In this document: positions 18,107 to 27,472 of the stretch, in pieces
Layout of the letters: every line of letters begins with the position of its first letter
How positions within the stretch are numbered: position 1 is the first letter of the stretch
Assembly (NCBI GenBank): GCA_013001285.1
Contig: JABDMU010000033.1
Span: forward strand, 1-64,000
Length of the DNA: 64,000 nt
Reading direction: 5' to 3'
Source: Flavobacteriaceae bacterium
GTDB taxonomy: Bacteria; Bacteroidota; Bacteroidia; Flavobacteriales; Flavobacteriaceae
The notes under the pieces: generated by a model
Told to the model about the DNA's origin: nothing
Databases searched by the model: none
The model's input: the letters and a program-made list of their open reading frames with translations, nothing else
Translations under genes and position numbers: made by a program

Positions 18107-18421
18107 ATGAAACCTTTTAAACCTTATTTCGCAGTAATATTTACATCGAAACAGAGCCAGACAATTGAAGGCTATGATAAAATGGCACGCCATATGGAAG
18201 CTCTTGCAAAAGAACAACCAGGATTTCTTGGCCTTGAATCTGCTCGAAACCATGTGGGTATTACTGTGAGTTATTGGGAAAGTCTAGAAGCTATTAAAAT
18301 GTGGAAGGAGCATTCAGAACATATTATAGCTCAAAAATATGGGCGATCAAAATGGTACGACTCCTATTGCGTGCGAATTTGTAAAGTAGAGCGTGAATAT
18401 GCCTTTGGGTCAACGCTTTAG
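18107..18421 (+). CDS. Antibiotic biosynthesis monooxygenase (ABM) domain protein
   Basis: A 104-residue protein with the dimeric alpha-beta barrel ABM fold: strand YFAVIFTS, helix with ARHMEALAKEQPGFLGLESAR, strand GITVSYWES, and helix IKMWKEHSEH. Such proteins are cytoplasmic monooxygenases or heme-degrading-like enzymes, though many have no known substrate. The ATG at 18107 gives the canonical N-terminus; an in-frame upstream ATG at 18050 would overlap the previous gene and is rejected. Its 3' end overlaps the convergent gliding-type gene by 12 bases. Confidence 0.88.
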   Translation: MKPFKPYFAVIFTSKQSQTIEGYDKMARHMEALAKEQPGFLGLESARNHVGITVSYWESLEAIKMWKEHSEHIIAQKYGRSKWYDSYCVRICKVEREYAFGSTL

Positions 18422-20692
18422 TGAAAAATGCCCTTTAAATTCTTGATCGTTTATCCTGATGATATACCAGTAATCTGAAGTTGGAAGCGATTGGTTATTA
18501 AATGTTCCGTCCCAAATAAATGGTTGATTTCTTGAGCTTTTTATTAGTTTACCATATCGATCAAACAAATAAACTTCTGATTTGTCATAATATTCAATTC
18601 CTCTTAAAGCAAAAACATCATTTATACCATCATTATTCGGGGTGAAAAATTTAGGAATTACAAAATGTAAATGCACCGTGGTGCTCAATCCACAACCATG
18701 TATATCTCTAACATAAACATTATAAAATCCGCCTTGAACCCCATAAAAGATATTGCTTAATTGATATTGAATCCCATCCAATGAATATTCAAATTCGCCA
18801 ATATTTGCTGCTGTGATTATGATAGCGCTACCATCAGAAATGACAGATTCTATGATTGGGCTTTCATTTTGAATGACATGAATAGTTTTTACCGTCGTAA
18901 AGCACGTATTGTTTGATATTTCAACAACGTATGTCCCGGGGTCAGTTACAACTATTTCTTCCGTAATTTCTCCAGAATCCCATAGATAGGAAGGGTCTAT
19001 TATTCCAATATTACCACTTAAAGTCAGTTCTTCTCCCTCACAGAAGGATAGGTTTTCTTCTATGAATTCAATAGGTTCTAGCCCTGTAATTTCCCATTCA
19101 CATGAGGTGTCATTAAATAAAGTTGTTTGCCAACATTCAAGGTCATTTGGCTCCTCTGGTTGTGTACCTGTAATTTCCCAACTACAAATTACATTATTAA
19201 ATAGTGCAGTTTCCCAGCATGCTAAATTTGTGGGTTCTTCAGGTTGAGTGCCTGAAACTTCCCAAGCACAGTTTATAGTATTAAATATTGATGTTTCCCA
19301 ACATTCTAAGCTTGGTTCTTCGGGCGGTGATCCAGAAATCTCCCAACTACAAGTTACATTATTAAATAGTGCAGTTTCCCAGCATGCTAAATTTGTGGGT
19401 TCTTCAGGTTGTGTCCCCGTTATGTCCCAACTACAAGTCGTATGATTAAACGTTGTCGTTTCCCAGCATTCAATGCTTGGTTCTTCAGGTTGTGTTCCCG
19501 TAATGTCCCAACTACAAGTGGTATCATTAAATGTAGCTATTTCCCAACACTCTAAATTTGTGGGCTCTTCAGGTTGTGTCCCGGTTATGTCCCAATTACA
19601 AGTTGTATTATTAAACGTTGTCGTTTCCCAACATTCAACACTTGGTTCTTCCGGCATAGTTCCAGTAATGTCCCAAGTACATGTGGTATCATTAAAAGTG
19701 GCAAATTCCCAGCATTCAACTACGGGTTCAATAGGTGCTTGAATTACTGTAACAGGAAAAACATTTGAAAATGTTATACAATCTTCATCATTCAAATTTG
19801 TAGCAGATTCAGCTACTTTGGCTCTATAAAACATTGAAGATGTAATTCCATTTAATATTAATTCTGCATTTATTTCTCCAACAATATCTACCCAAATACT
19901 ATTGTCAGTACTCTCTTGCCATTGATAAAAATGGCTGGTGAATATGCTATTATCTGGTAGCGCTGTTATTGTGGTATTGTAGGGCGTCTGACTGCTACAA
20001 ATGCTAATACCACTATTATTGGATGGATCTGAAATGGAAATAAAATCTCCACAAGTTTTAAATACAATATCGTCTATAGCCAGATCGTTTCCACACCCTC
20101 CAGCACCATTATTGATCATTTTTAGAATCACAGCTGTTTGACTTGGAACAGTTTGAAATACTAACCCGTATTGCTGCCAATTTGGTGTTGTTGTCCCAGA
20201 AATATTTCCGGTGTCTCCAGATGCTAACAAATTAGTGTCTGTAATATCCCAAATTTCAAATCTCACATTAATAGGAATACCATTTCCTCCGCAACCATTC
20301 GGGGGTAATAAATTTAACACCCAAGAAGAAAATTCATACGATGTGTTTTCACAAAGTCCATTTATAGTTGTCTTATAAAATTCTCCTGCGGTAAAATCGG
20401 CATTAACAATTAAACTTTTGCCATTAACATCTCCTACGGTATGATCTGATGTATTATGCCAATCAAAATAGCCTGTGGTATTAGATACAGTGTAAAATCC
20501 ATCTTGAGGGTCGAAGCTGGCAAAAGTATAGGTTGTTGTTCCGGGAGGAAGAGCTGTGCTTGTTGTTCCAGTACCAAATGTTTCTATAAAGATGGGGTCG
20601 CCGGAATTACCTTCACAAAAACCTAGCTGAGCATGTGCCTTTATGCATAAAAAACATATTAAAATACACCATATTTTATTGGTTCTCTTCAT
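18410..20692 (-). CDS. Gliding motility-associated C-terminal (CHU_C) secreted protein with eight Cys-Trp repeats
   Basis: A 760-residue protein with a signal peptide cut near residue 21 (AHAQ), a MAM/jelly-roll-like N-terminal domain (about 25-215, SGDPIFIETFGTGT start), an Ig-like segment, a block of eight tandem repeats of 27-28 residues at about 323-540, another beta-domain and a C-terminal CHU_C domain (about 675-760, FFTPNNDGINDVF and the terminal FKGHFSLKR). CHU_C is the T9SS type B sorting domain of Bacteroidota, so the protein should be exported to the cell surface or medium. The convergent ABM gene overlaps its last 12 bases. Binding target unknown. Confidence 0.9.
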   Translation of the reverse strand: MKRTNKIWCILICFLCIKAHAQLGFCEGNSGDPIFIETFGTGTTSTALPPGTTTYTFASFDPQDGFYTVSNTTGYFDWHNTSDHTVGDVNGKSLIVNADFTAGEFYKTTINGLCENTSYEFSSWVLNLLPPNGCGGNGIPINVRFEIWDITDTNLLASGDTGNISGTTTPNWQQYGLVFQTVPSQTAVILKMINNGAGGCGNDLAIDDIVFKTCGDFISISDPSNNSGISICSSQTPYNTTITALPDNSIFTSHFYQWQESTDNSIWVDIVGEINAELILNGITSSMFYRAKVAESATNLNDEDCITFSNVFPVTVIQAPIEPVVECWEFATFNDTTCTWDITGTMPEEPSVECWETTTFNNTTCNWDITGTQPEEPTNLECWEIATFNDTTCSWDITGTQPEEPSIECWETTTFNHTTCSWDITGTQPEEPTNLACWETALFNNVTCSWEISGSPPEEPSLECWETSIFNTINCAWEVSGTQPEEPTNLACWETALFNNVICSWEITGTQPEEPNDLECWQTTLFNDTSCEWEITGLEPIEFIEENLSFCEGEELTLSGNIGIIDPSYLWDSGEITEEIVVTDPGTYVVEISNNTCFTTVKTIHVIQNESPIIESVISDGSAIIITAANIGEFEYSLDGIQYQLSNIFYGVQGGFYNVYVRDIHGCGLSTTVHLHFVIPKFFTPNNDGINDVFALRGIEYYDKSEVYLFDRYGKLIKSSRNQPFIWDGTFNNQSLPTSDYWYIIRINDQEFKGHFSLKR
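19075..19735 (-). repeat. Eight tandem coding repeats of 78-84 bp
   Basis: Within the CHU_C protein gene, eight units each encode a consensus of about CWETxxFNxTxCxWxITG followed by xxPEEP. Each unit has two Cys and two Trp. Two pairs of units are almost identical in DNA and are offset by 165 bases, so a two-unit block was duplicated or converted recently (compare 19177-19250 with 19342-19415). These are coding repeats, not a CRISPR array. Confidence 0.9.
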
Positions 20693-20848
20693 GATGAGCT
20701 ATAGGACCTTAATTTTTACAAAAAATGATTTTGGGGAAATAGTAAGCTATAATAATGAAATTTAATTGAAGGAAAGAATTATTTAGATGAACGTCACCTA
20801 TACAAATACTATACATCACTGAGTCATGATATAGAAATCAGCATTTAA

Positions 20849-21334
20849 TCAACGCAAAGGAAATCCTTTTGCCGCCCACCAGGGATGCATCTCGATCACC
20901 AAACGACCTGCTTTTACCATAGGATCAGAATTGGCTAAGCTATCAGCCATTTTTAAGGTTGGTGTATTATAAATAGTGATACCTCTAATGTCACCATCAT
21001 CTCCAAACGGCCCTGAAATATCAGCATAACCAAGCTCATACATCTTTCCTAAATGTGCTAAATGCGCTTCTTGTAATTTGCTTGCTTCTTCAACTGATTG
21101 CGTACGATTAGGGCCGGTTTTTAAAAACGCAATAAAATATTGTTGCATAATTATGGTGTCCTGAGTTTTAGGATCGATATAATCGAAGATCTCAAATCCT
21201 TTTTTCTTTAGTTGAATCTTTAACTGAGCAACCGATGGCGAATTATCCTTAGGGTCATCGGTCTTAAGCTCTTTTTGTTTACATGAGAAACAGCACATTA
21301 GAGCAATTACTAAGATGAGTTTTATGTGTTCCAT
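20849..21334 (-). CDS. YciI-like (YCII-related) domain lipoprotein
   Basis: A 161-residue protein with a lipoprotein signal (lipobox CFSC, Cys18) followed by a YCII-related domain at about 60-160, visible in IAFLKTGPNRTQ, EAHLAHLGKM, ISGPFGDDG and the terminal HPWWAAKG. YciI-type proteins have a ferredoxin-like fold with a conserved His and Asp; the family has no single activity. A lipid-anchored version is less usual than the plain cytosolic form. The gene overlaps the upstream CYTH gene by 13 bases, so the two form an operon. Confidence 0.87.
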   Translation of the reverse strand: MEHIKLILVIALMCCFSCKQKELKTDDPKDNSPSVAQLKIQLKKKGFEIFDYIDPKTQDTIIMQQYFIAFLKTGPNRTQSVEEASKLQEAHLAHLGKMYELGYADISGPFGDDGDIRGITIYNTPTLKMADSLANSDPMVKAGRLVIEMHPWWAAKGFPLR

Positions 21335-21795
21335 AGCTTAAATGGTTTTTTACTTAATTGTGAATTGTAGTATCTAATGTCTCCAGTGACCTCCTTCCCT
21401 AGCCATTCTGGTTTAATAAATTCTTCTGTTTCATGTTCGAGCTCTATCTCAGCAATAACTAAGCCTTCATTATCGCCGTAAAATTCATCCACCTCAATAA
21501 TGTGTTTTCCAACAATGACATCGTAGCGTAATTTATCGATTATACTAAATTCACAATAATCGAATAAAGCCTCTGCTTCTGATTTTGAAATGTCTTTTTC
21601 CCATTCAAAGCGAATTAAGCCATCTTCAGATGACAAGCCTTTTACAGTGAGAACCCCTTTATCATTTTTAATTCGAACCCTTACCGTTCGTGCTGGATCG
21701 GTATTTAAAAACCCTTGCGCAATTCTTGTCTTTTGAAAGGCCAACTCTTTATAAGTTGATGATTTCACTAAAAACTTTCGCTCAATTTCAATCAT
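21322..21795 (-). CDS. CYTH domain protein (triphosphate-tunnel metalloenzyme)
   Basis: A 157-residue protein with the CYTH signature ExExK at residues 3-7 (EIERK) and later basic and acidic tunnel residues (RVRIKNDKG, RFEWEKDIS, EVDEFYGDNEGL, AEIELEHE). The fold binds triphosphates with metal ions; bacterial members are inorganic triphosphatases or adenylate-cyclase-like, and short Bacteroidota members are of the triphosphatase type. It is divergent from dinB with 33 bases between the two starts, and overlaps the following lipoprotein gene. Confidence 0.92.
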   Translation of the reverse strand: MIEIERKFLVKSSTYKELAFQKTRIAQGFLNTDPARTVRVRIKNDKGVLTVKGLSSEDGLIRFEWEKDISKSEAEALFDYCEFSIIDKLRYDVIVGKHIIEVDEFYGDNEGLVIAEIELEHETEEFIKPEWLGKEVTGDIRYYNSQLSKKPFKLWNT

Positions 21796-21828
21796 AAGTG
21801 TTCTACTAATAAGTTTTAAATTTACGTC

Positions 21829-22926
21829 ATGAATAATGAATTACCAATAAGAAAGATCATTCATGTAGATATGGATGCATTTTATGCTTCAGTTGAGCAA
21901 CTTGATCATCCTGAACTTAGAGGTAAACCCGTTGCCGTTGGCGGAGGTGGGAAACGCGGCGTGATAAGCGCAGCAAGTTATGAAGCTCGTAAATTCGGAG
22001 TAAAAAGTGCCATGAGCGGAGCTTTTGCCATAAAAGCGTGCCCGGAACTTATTTTTGTGAAACCCCGCTTTGATCGTTATACAGAAATTTCGAAAAAAAT
22101 ACGTTCGATTTTTTTAGAATATACAGATCTCGTCGAGCCCTTATCATTAGACGAAGCTTACTTAGATGTCACTCACAATAAAAAGGGAAACCCTAGCGCC
22201 ACTTTAATCGCTCAAGAAATCAGAAAACGTATTTTTGATGACCTTGGTTTAACGGCTTCAGCTGGTATTTCAATTAATAAATTTGTTGCCAAAATTGCAA
22301 GCGATTATAATAAGCCCAATGGACAAAAAACAGTTAACCCTGAAGAAGTGCTTGAGTTTCTTGAAAAATTAGATGTTCGTAAATTCTATGGCATCGGTAA
22401 AGTAACTGCAAAACGCATGTATGATCACGGGATATTCACTGGACTTGACTTAAAATCGAAATCTGTCGATTACCTTGAATCTCATTTTGGAAAATCTGGA
22501 GCATCTTACTATAAATTGGTGCGAGGACAACAACAAAGTGCCGTAAAACCGGATCGCATTAGAAAATCACTTGCCGCTGAACATACTTTTATAGAAAATT
22601 TGTCGAGCGAAGTGTTCATGCTAGAAAAATTAGATCGGATTGCAGAGGAAGTTGCAATTAGACTCGAACGTAGTCAAGTAGCAGGAAAAACGGTGACCTT
22701 AAAAATTAAATACAGTGATTTCACTCTTCAAACGCGAAGTAAGACCTTAAGTTATTTTGTAAGTCAAAAGGATATTATATTAGAAACCGCGAGAATACTG
22801 CTGTATCAAGACCATCTCAGGGAATCTGTTAGGTTATTGGGAATTTCTATGTCGAATTTGAATACCGGAAAGCAAAAATCAAAGACCGACGATGAAGTAA
22901 GTGTACAATTAAAATTTGATTTTTAA
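21829..22926 (+). CDS. dinB: DNA polymerase IV
   Basis: A Y-family translesion polymerase of 365 residues. The catalytic acids are visible: Asp14 in HVDMDAFYASVE and Asp108-Glu109 in LSLDEAYLDVT. A helix-hairpin-helix thumb (YGIGKVTAKRMYDHG) and a little-finger domain follow. It copies damaged templates with low fidelity. The promoter must lie in the 33-base divergent gap or inside the CYTH gene. A C-terminal beta-clamp motif is plausible in the last residues (VQLKFDF). Confidence 0.96.
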   Translation: MNNELPIRKIIHVDMDAFYASVEQLDHPELRGKPVAVGGGGKRGVISAASYEARKFGVKSAMSGAFAIKACPELIFVKPRFDRYTEISKKIRSIFLEYTDLVEPLSLDEAYLDVTHNKKGNPSATLIAQEIRKRIFDDLGLTASAGISINKFVAKIASDYNKPNGQKTVNPEEVLEFLEKLDVRKFYGIGKVTAKRMYDHGIFTGLDLKSKSVDYLESHFGKSGASYYKLVRGQQQSAVKPDRIRKSLAAEHTFIENLSSEVFMLEKLDRIAEEVAIRLERSQVAGKTVTLKIKYSDFTLQTRSKTLSYFVSQKDIILETARILLYQDHLRESVRLLGISMSNLNTGKQKSKTDDEVSVQLKFDF

Positions 22927-22993
22927 TTTTGATGATCACTCATAAAAGATGATAAAACCCCTTGAAATCACAGCTATCAACTGATTTGCGTTT

Positions 22994-24436
22994 TTAAAAA
23001 CTGCAACTGGTGATTTCAGTTACGCGAAGCGTATTTACCATGCCTTTATCCTGAATAGGCATTGCAGCTAAGCTAATGAGCATGTCACCAACTTCGAGAT
23101 ATCCCTGTTTGCAGGCAATGGCATTAACATCCTCAATAGTTTCATCGGTACTTACAAAACGATTGTAGTAAAAAGCATAAACACCCCAAAGTAAATTGAG
23201 TTGAGTTAAGATGCGTTTATTTGATGTAAACACCAAAATATGTGCAGCTGGGCGCCATGCTGAAATTTGAAATGCCGTATAACCACTATTGGTTAATGTT
23301 GAAATGGCCTTTGCATCGATCTCATTAGCCATGTTCGCAGCATGATAGCAAATTGACTTTGTAATATAACGTTTGGTTCGAATATGTGGCGGTGATTGTG
23401 GTACAGAAATAAGGTGAGAATCTTCAACGCTCTTTATAATATCCGACATTTTCTGGATCACTTGAACAGGATAGCTTCCGACTGAAGTTTCGCCAGAAAG
23501 CATCACGGCATCAGCCCCATCCATGACAGAATTCGCAACATCGTTCACTTCGGCACGCGTAGGGGTTAGGCTGGTGATCATGGTTTCCATCATTTGCGTG
23601 GCGATGATCACAGGGATTCTAGCTCGCTTTGCTCTCAACACCAATTGCTTTTGAATGAGAGGCACTTCCTGAGCTGGAATTTCTACCCCAAGATCTCCTC
23701 TGGCAACCATAAGACCATCGCAATAGGCCACCAGCTTATCTATATTTTCAACAGCCTCTGGTTTTTCAATTTTAGCAATGATCGGGATTTTATGATCACT
23801 ATGCTCGCGTATGATCTCTTCTAATTGCATCAAATCTTCGGCATGCCTAACAAAAGAAAGTGCGATCCAATCAACCTTTTGTTGAACGGCAAATATGGCG
23901 TCTTCAATGTCTTTTTCGGTTAATGCTGGTTGAGAAATATTGGTATTGGGTAGGTTCACCCCTTTTTTCGAGCGCAACGGTCCTCCTTGAATAACTTTGG
24001 CCAGAACCTTAGATTTTTTATCGGTTTTAACCACTTCAAAAATCAATTTTCCATCATCTAATAAGACACGTTCCCCAGGTTTAACATCTTTTGGAAAGTT
24101 ATCGTAGTTCATATAAATACGATTTTTATTCCCTTTGAATTCCTTTCCTGTTTCAAAATTAATTTCATCACCTTCATTCACAACAACCTCATTTCCCATA
24201 ACACCTACGCGAAGCTTAGGTCCTTGAAGATCTGCTAATATTGCCGTATTGAAACCGAATTCTTCATTTAATTCACGAATCATTTCTATGCGCTTTTCGA
24301 CATCAGAATATTTGGCATGCGAAAAATTAATTCGAAAAACATCAGCACCTTCTTCGATCATTGCTTTTAGTGTTTCCTTATCTTTTGTGGCAGGACCTAA
24401 TGTGGCAACTATTTTTGTTTTTTTACGTGTTGGCAT
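22994..24436 (-). CDS. pyk: Pyruvate kinase
   Basis: A 480-residue enzyme for the last step of glycolysis (phosphoenolpyruvate plus ADP to pyruvate plus ATP). Landmarks are KIVATLGPAT at the N-terminus, the catalytic IPIIAKIEKPEA segment with its lysine, MVARGDLGVEIP, and IATQMMETM with TPTRAEVNDVANSVMDGADA. The C-terminal regulatory domain is present, so the length is normal. It follows the IPExxxVDY gene by two bases, an arrangement I believe is common in Flavobacteriia. Confidence 0.97.
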   Translation of the reverse strand: MPTRKKTKIVATLGPATKDKETLKAMIEEGADVFRINFSHAKYSDVEKRIEMIRELNEEFGFNTAILADLQGPKLRVGVMGNEVVVNEGDEINFETGKEFKGNKNRIYMNYDNFPKDVKPGERVLLDDGKLIFEVVKTDKKSKVLAKVIQGGPLRSKKGVNLPNTNISQPALTEKDIEDAIFAVQQKVDWIALSFVRHAEDLMQLEEIIREHSDHKIPIIAKIEKPEAVENIDKLVAYCDGLMVARGDLGVEIPAQEVPLIQKQLVLRAKRARIPVIIATQMMETMITSLTPTRAEVNDVANSVMDGADAVMLSGETSVGSYPVQVIQKMSDIIKSVEDSHLISVPQSPPHIRTKRYITKSICYHAANMANEIDAKAISTLTNSGYTAFQISAWRPAAHILVFTSNKRILTQLNLLWGVYAFYYNRFVSTDETIEDVNAIACKQGYLEVGDMLISLAAMPIQDKGMVNTLRVTEITSCSF

Positions 24437-24438
24437 AA

Positions 24439-24921
24439 CTAATTAAAAATTAAATGGTCTCCAGACTTTAATGCTTCGGCATCTATAGCAAAGACTGTTG
24501 CAATTTGAGGTATATTTTGAATTTTATTGATAATTGATTTTTCGTTTACGGGATTTCCTTCGCTACTAATCTTCAACAAATAATTAACATTTTTATACTC
24601 TGGTAAGAGGTTAAATGTTCTAACTATTTTTTCTTTTTCTGAAAAAAGGGACCCTGAACTCGTAAGGCTATCTTCCTCTCTTCTGCAAATATTTGCAACC
24701 AGATTCCAAGTCATTTGCTTTTTTTCGTCTTCCCATTCATAAATCGCATAGGAAGCCGTTGTATATTCAAAATCTAGATCGCGTTTAAGTCGTTTTAACT
24801 TTATGTTCAGATTTGAATTTAATAAAAAGGCAACCCGATAATCCTCTAAAGTACAATGAAGAGCAAAGAGTGAATAACTATCGTCATAAAACTGATCAAC
24901 ATGTAGTTTATGTAGTGCCAT
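24439..24921 (-). CDS. IPExxxVDY family protein
   Basis: A 160-residue protein of the Bacteroidota-specific family named for its C-terminal motif, here IPQIATVFAID near residue 138. It starts with LHVDQFYDDSYSLFALHC and has no signal peptide or transmembrane segment. The role is unknown. It lies two bases upstream of pyk and 121 bases downstream of rnc, which suggests an operon with pyruvate kinase and a possible link to central metabolism; that link is inference only. Confidence 0.9.
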   Translation of the reverse strand: MALHKLHVDQFYDDSYSLFALHCTLEDYRVAFLLNSNLNIKLKRLKRDLDFEYTTASYAIYEWEDEKKQMTWNLVANICRREEDSLTSSGSLFSEKEKIVRTFNLLPEYKNVNYLLKISSEGNPVNEKSIINKIQNIPQIATVFAIDAEALKSGDHLIFN

Positions 24922-25042
24922 TTGACAAAATTATGAACTGTAAATATAGTATTTTACACTGATTCTAGATGACCTCCAACATTAATAATGAATAGAATTG
25001 ACTACGCAAACGAAATAGTTCGTCTTAAATTAAATCGATTAT

Positions 25043-25783
25043 CTAATCGGCTCTTGAGATTTTACTTTGAAATGCGAAATAGGCACGTTTAGAGGCTTTT
25101 TCTTCTGCCTTTTTTTTAGAGGTTGCGCGAGCCTTTGAGATCACCTTATCATTAATTGATAATTTTACTGAGAAATGTCTCAACTCATCATTGCCTGTGT
25201 CTTCATAAACTTCATAATTGAAAGTCTTTTTTTCTTTCTGACACCATTCAATAAGCAAGCTTTTATAACTAATAACTTTTCCTTCAAGTTTTTCAATATC
25301 AACATGCGGTAAGATCACGGTAGTATAAATAAATTTCTCGCAAAATGAATATCCTTTATCGAGATATATTGCACCAACCAAGGCTTCAAACAGATTACCA
25401 TAAATGTTATTCCCAAAATTATCTTTTGGAATCTTGCTTTCAACATAAGCAATAAGATTTAGCTCTTTACCTAACTCATTGAGGTGTTCACGGCTCACAA
25501 TTTTAGATCGCATTTTAGTAAGGTAACCTTCATCCCCTTGTGGCACTTCATTGTACAAATGGGTAGCTATAATCGAGCTCAGCATGGCGTCTCCAAGAAA
25601 TTCTAGACGCTCATAATTAATGGGATTACCTTCATCGTCGCGTTTATTCATCGAGCGATGTGTAAATGCAATTTTATAGATATCTACATCTTTTGGCTTA
25701 AAACCAAGAATATTCTGTAATCGCACAAAAAAATTCCCGTCTTCATCTGAGCGGGAATTTAATATGTTTCGAATGAAGTTCAT
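25043..25783 (-). CDS. rnc: Ribonuclease III
   Basis: A 246-residue double-strand-specific endoribonuclease. The nuclease motif ERLEFLGDAML (residues 58-68) has metal ligands Glu61 and Asp65, and the second catalytic pair lies in NLFEALVGAIYLDKG. A double-stranded RNA-binding domain occupies about 172-240. It processes rRNA and other transcripts. It follows fabF by 7 bases in the classical acpP-fabF-rnc cluster. Confidence 0.97.
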   Translation of the reverse strand: MNFIRNILNSRSDEDGNFFVRLQNILGFKPKDVDIYKIAFTHRSMNKRDDEGNPINYERLEFLGDAMLSSIIATHLYNEVPQGDEGYLTKMRSKIVSREHLNELGKELNLIAYVESKIPKDNFGNNIYGNLFEALVGAIYLDKGYSFCEKFIYTTVILPHVDIEKLEGKVISYKSLLIEWCQKEKKTFNYEVYEDTGNDELRHFSVKLSINDKVISKARATSKKKAEEKASKRAYFAFQSKISRAD

Positions 25784-25790
25784 TCAGTAT

Positions 25791-27041
25791 TTAATCTAAT
25801 TTTTTGAACAACACGCAGGCATTATGTCCACCAAAGCCAAATGTATTACTCATAGCAACCTTAACATCTCTCTTTTGAGCTTTGTTTAAAGTTAAATTTA
25901 ATTCAGGATCAATATTTTCATCTACTGTGGTGTGATTAATTGTTGGTGGAACAACACCATGTGTAATAGAAAGAATTGATGCAATTGCTTCAATGGCTCC
26001 GGCAGCACCAAGGAGGTGTCCCGTCATTGACTTGGTTGAATTGATATTTATATGTTTAGCATGATCTCCAAAAACCTGAGAAATGGCTTTTAACTCGGCC
26101 ACATCTCCTAGAGGCGTTGATGTCCCATGGGTATTAATTGTGTCAACTTCTTCAGGTTGAATTCCTGCGTCTTTGAGACAATTGTTCATTACAGCAATTA
26201 CTCCAATCCCTTCAGGATGTGGTGCTGTCATGTGATGGGCATCTGAAGATAAACCGCCGCCTAAAACCTCGGCATAAATGTTGGCTCCTCTTGCTTTTGC
26301 ATATTCATATTCTTCAAGGATTAATGCGCCAGCGCCTTCACCTAATACAAATCCGTCACGGGTTGCATCAAATGGTCTTGAGGCTGTTTCTGGGCTATCA
26401 TTTCGGGTTGAAAGTGCGTGCATGGCATTAAAACCACCCATACCTGCAATTGCTACTGCGGCTTCACTTCCTCCTGTGACAACAACATCACAATGCCCTA
26501 ATCTAATATAGTTTAAAGCATCAATCATTGCGTTTGCTGAAGAAGCACAAGCAGAGACCGTTGTATAATTTGGGCCCATAAATCCATGCTTAATGGAAAT
26601 ATTTCCCGGTGCAATATCGGCAATCATTTTAGGGATAAAGAATGGGTTGAATCGTGGTGTCCCATCGCCTTGGGCGAAGTTCAATACTTCCTGTTGGAAG
26701 GTTTCCAATCCACCTATTCCTGCTCCCCAAATGACTCCTACTCGTAGTTTATCAATTTGATCCAAGTCCAATTTCGAATCTGCGATAGCTTCATCTGAAG
26801 CCACCATTGCATATTGCGCAAATCGGTCCATTTTACGAGCTTCTTTTCTGTCGAAGAAATCTTCGGCATTAAAGTTTTTAAGTTCGCAAGCGAATTTTGT
26901 TTTGAATTTTTCAGTATCAAAATAGGTTATAGGGGCGGCACCACTTTTGCCATTAATAAGAGCATTCCAATATTCATCTTTGGAATTTCCTATTGGCGTG
27001 AGTGCTCCAATTCCTGTAACTACAACTCGCCTTAAACTCAT
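25791..27041 (-). CDS. fabF: Beta-ketoacyl-ACP synthase II
   Basis: A 416-residue condensing enzyme of fatty acid elongation (malonyl-ACP plus acyl-ACP). The active-site triad is Cys165 (VSACASSA), His305 (NTHGTSTPLGD) and His342 (MTGHLLGAAG). Length and motifs are normal. It follows acpP by 13 bases and precedes rnc, so it is co-expressed with its carrier-protein substrate. Confidence 0.98.
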   Translation of the reverse strand: MSLRRVVVTGIGALTPIGNSKDEYWNALINGKSGAAPITYFDTEKFKTKFACELKNFNAEDFFDRKEARKMDRFAQYAMVASDEAIADSKLDLDQIDKLRVGVIWGAGIGGLETFQQEVLNFAQGDGTPRFNPFFIPKMIADIAPGNISIKHGFMGPNYTTVSACASSANAMIDALNYIRLGHCDVVVTGGSEAAVAIAGMGGFNAMHALSTRNDSPETASRPFDATRDGFVLGEGAGALILEEYEYAKARGANIYAEVLGGGLSSDAHHMTAPHPEGIGVIAVMNNCLKDAGIQPEEVDTINTHGTSTPLGDVAELKAISQVFGDHAKHININSTKSMTGHLLGAAGAIEAIASILSITHGVVPPTINHTTVDENIDPELNLTLNKAQKRDVKVAMSNTFGFGGHNACVLFKKLD

Positions 27042-27054
27042 AAAAAAGTATTAC

Positions 27055-27288
27055 TTATTTTGCGTCTTCAATATAAGAAATTGCTTGACCAACTGTTGCA
27101 ATATTTTCAGCTTGATCATCTGGAATCTGAATATCAAATTCTTTTTCAAATTCCATGATTAATTCTACGGTATCTAATGAATCTGCTCCTAGATCGTTAG
27201 TGAAGCTAGCTTCAGTAACAACTTCATTTTCATCAACACCCAATTTGTCTACGATAATCGCTTTTACTCTTGATGCAATGTCTGACAT
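27055..27288 (-). CDS. acpP: Acyl carrier protein
   Basis: A 77-residue acidic carrier protein with the phosphopantetheine attachment site Ser37 in GADSLDTVE. It carries growing acyl chains in type II fatty acid synthesis. It is the first gene of the acpP-fabF-rnc cluster and has a consensus TAnnTTTG box upstream at 27320-27327. Confidence 0.98.
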   Translation of the reverse strand: MSDIASRVKAIIVDKLGVDENEVVTEASFTNDLGADSLDTVELIMEFEKEFDIQIPDDQAENIATVGQAISYIEDAK

Positions 27289-27319
27289 AATCTTTTAATT
27301 TTAAGTTTTAATTAGGTCG

Positions 27320-27327
27320 CAAAAATA
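27320..27327 (-). promoter_or_regulatory. Predicted -7 box of the acpP promoter
   Basis: On the minus strand the sequence reads TATTTTTG, a full match to the Bacteroidota -7 consensus TAnnTTTG, 31 bases upstream of the acpP ATG. No convincing TTTG -33 element at the usual 17-23 base spacing was found. Confidence 0.5.
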
Positions 27328-27472
27328 AAAAACTTTATTTTAAAACGTGCTTTTACAATAAATAAAGTGATTGTAATTTAAACATTTTAATTTGAAGAAT
27401 TATTTTTTGCTTCTAATTGTTAATAATTATTCATTCTTTTGTTCGAATAATAAAAACATTATAAGTCTGTAA

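Noticed and set aside
19062-19768. Plus-strand open frames across the repeat block, and a possible CRISPR-like repeat array
   Set aside because: The repeats are 78-84 bp coding units in the CHU_C gene with no regular spacer-repeat alternation and no cas genes nearby.
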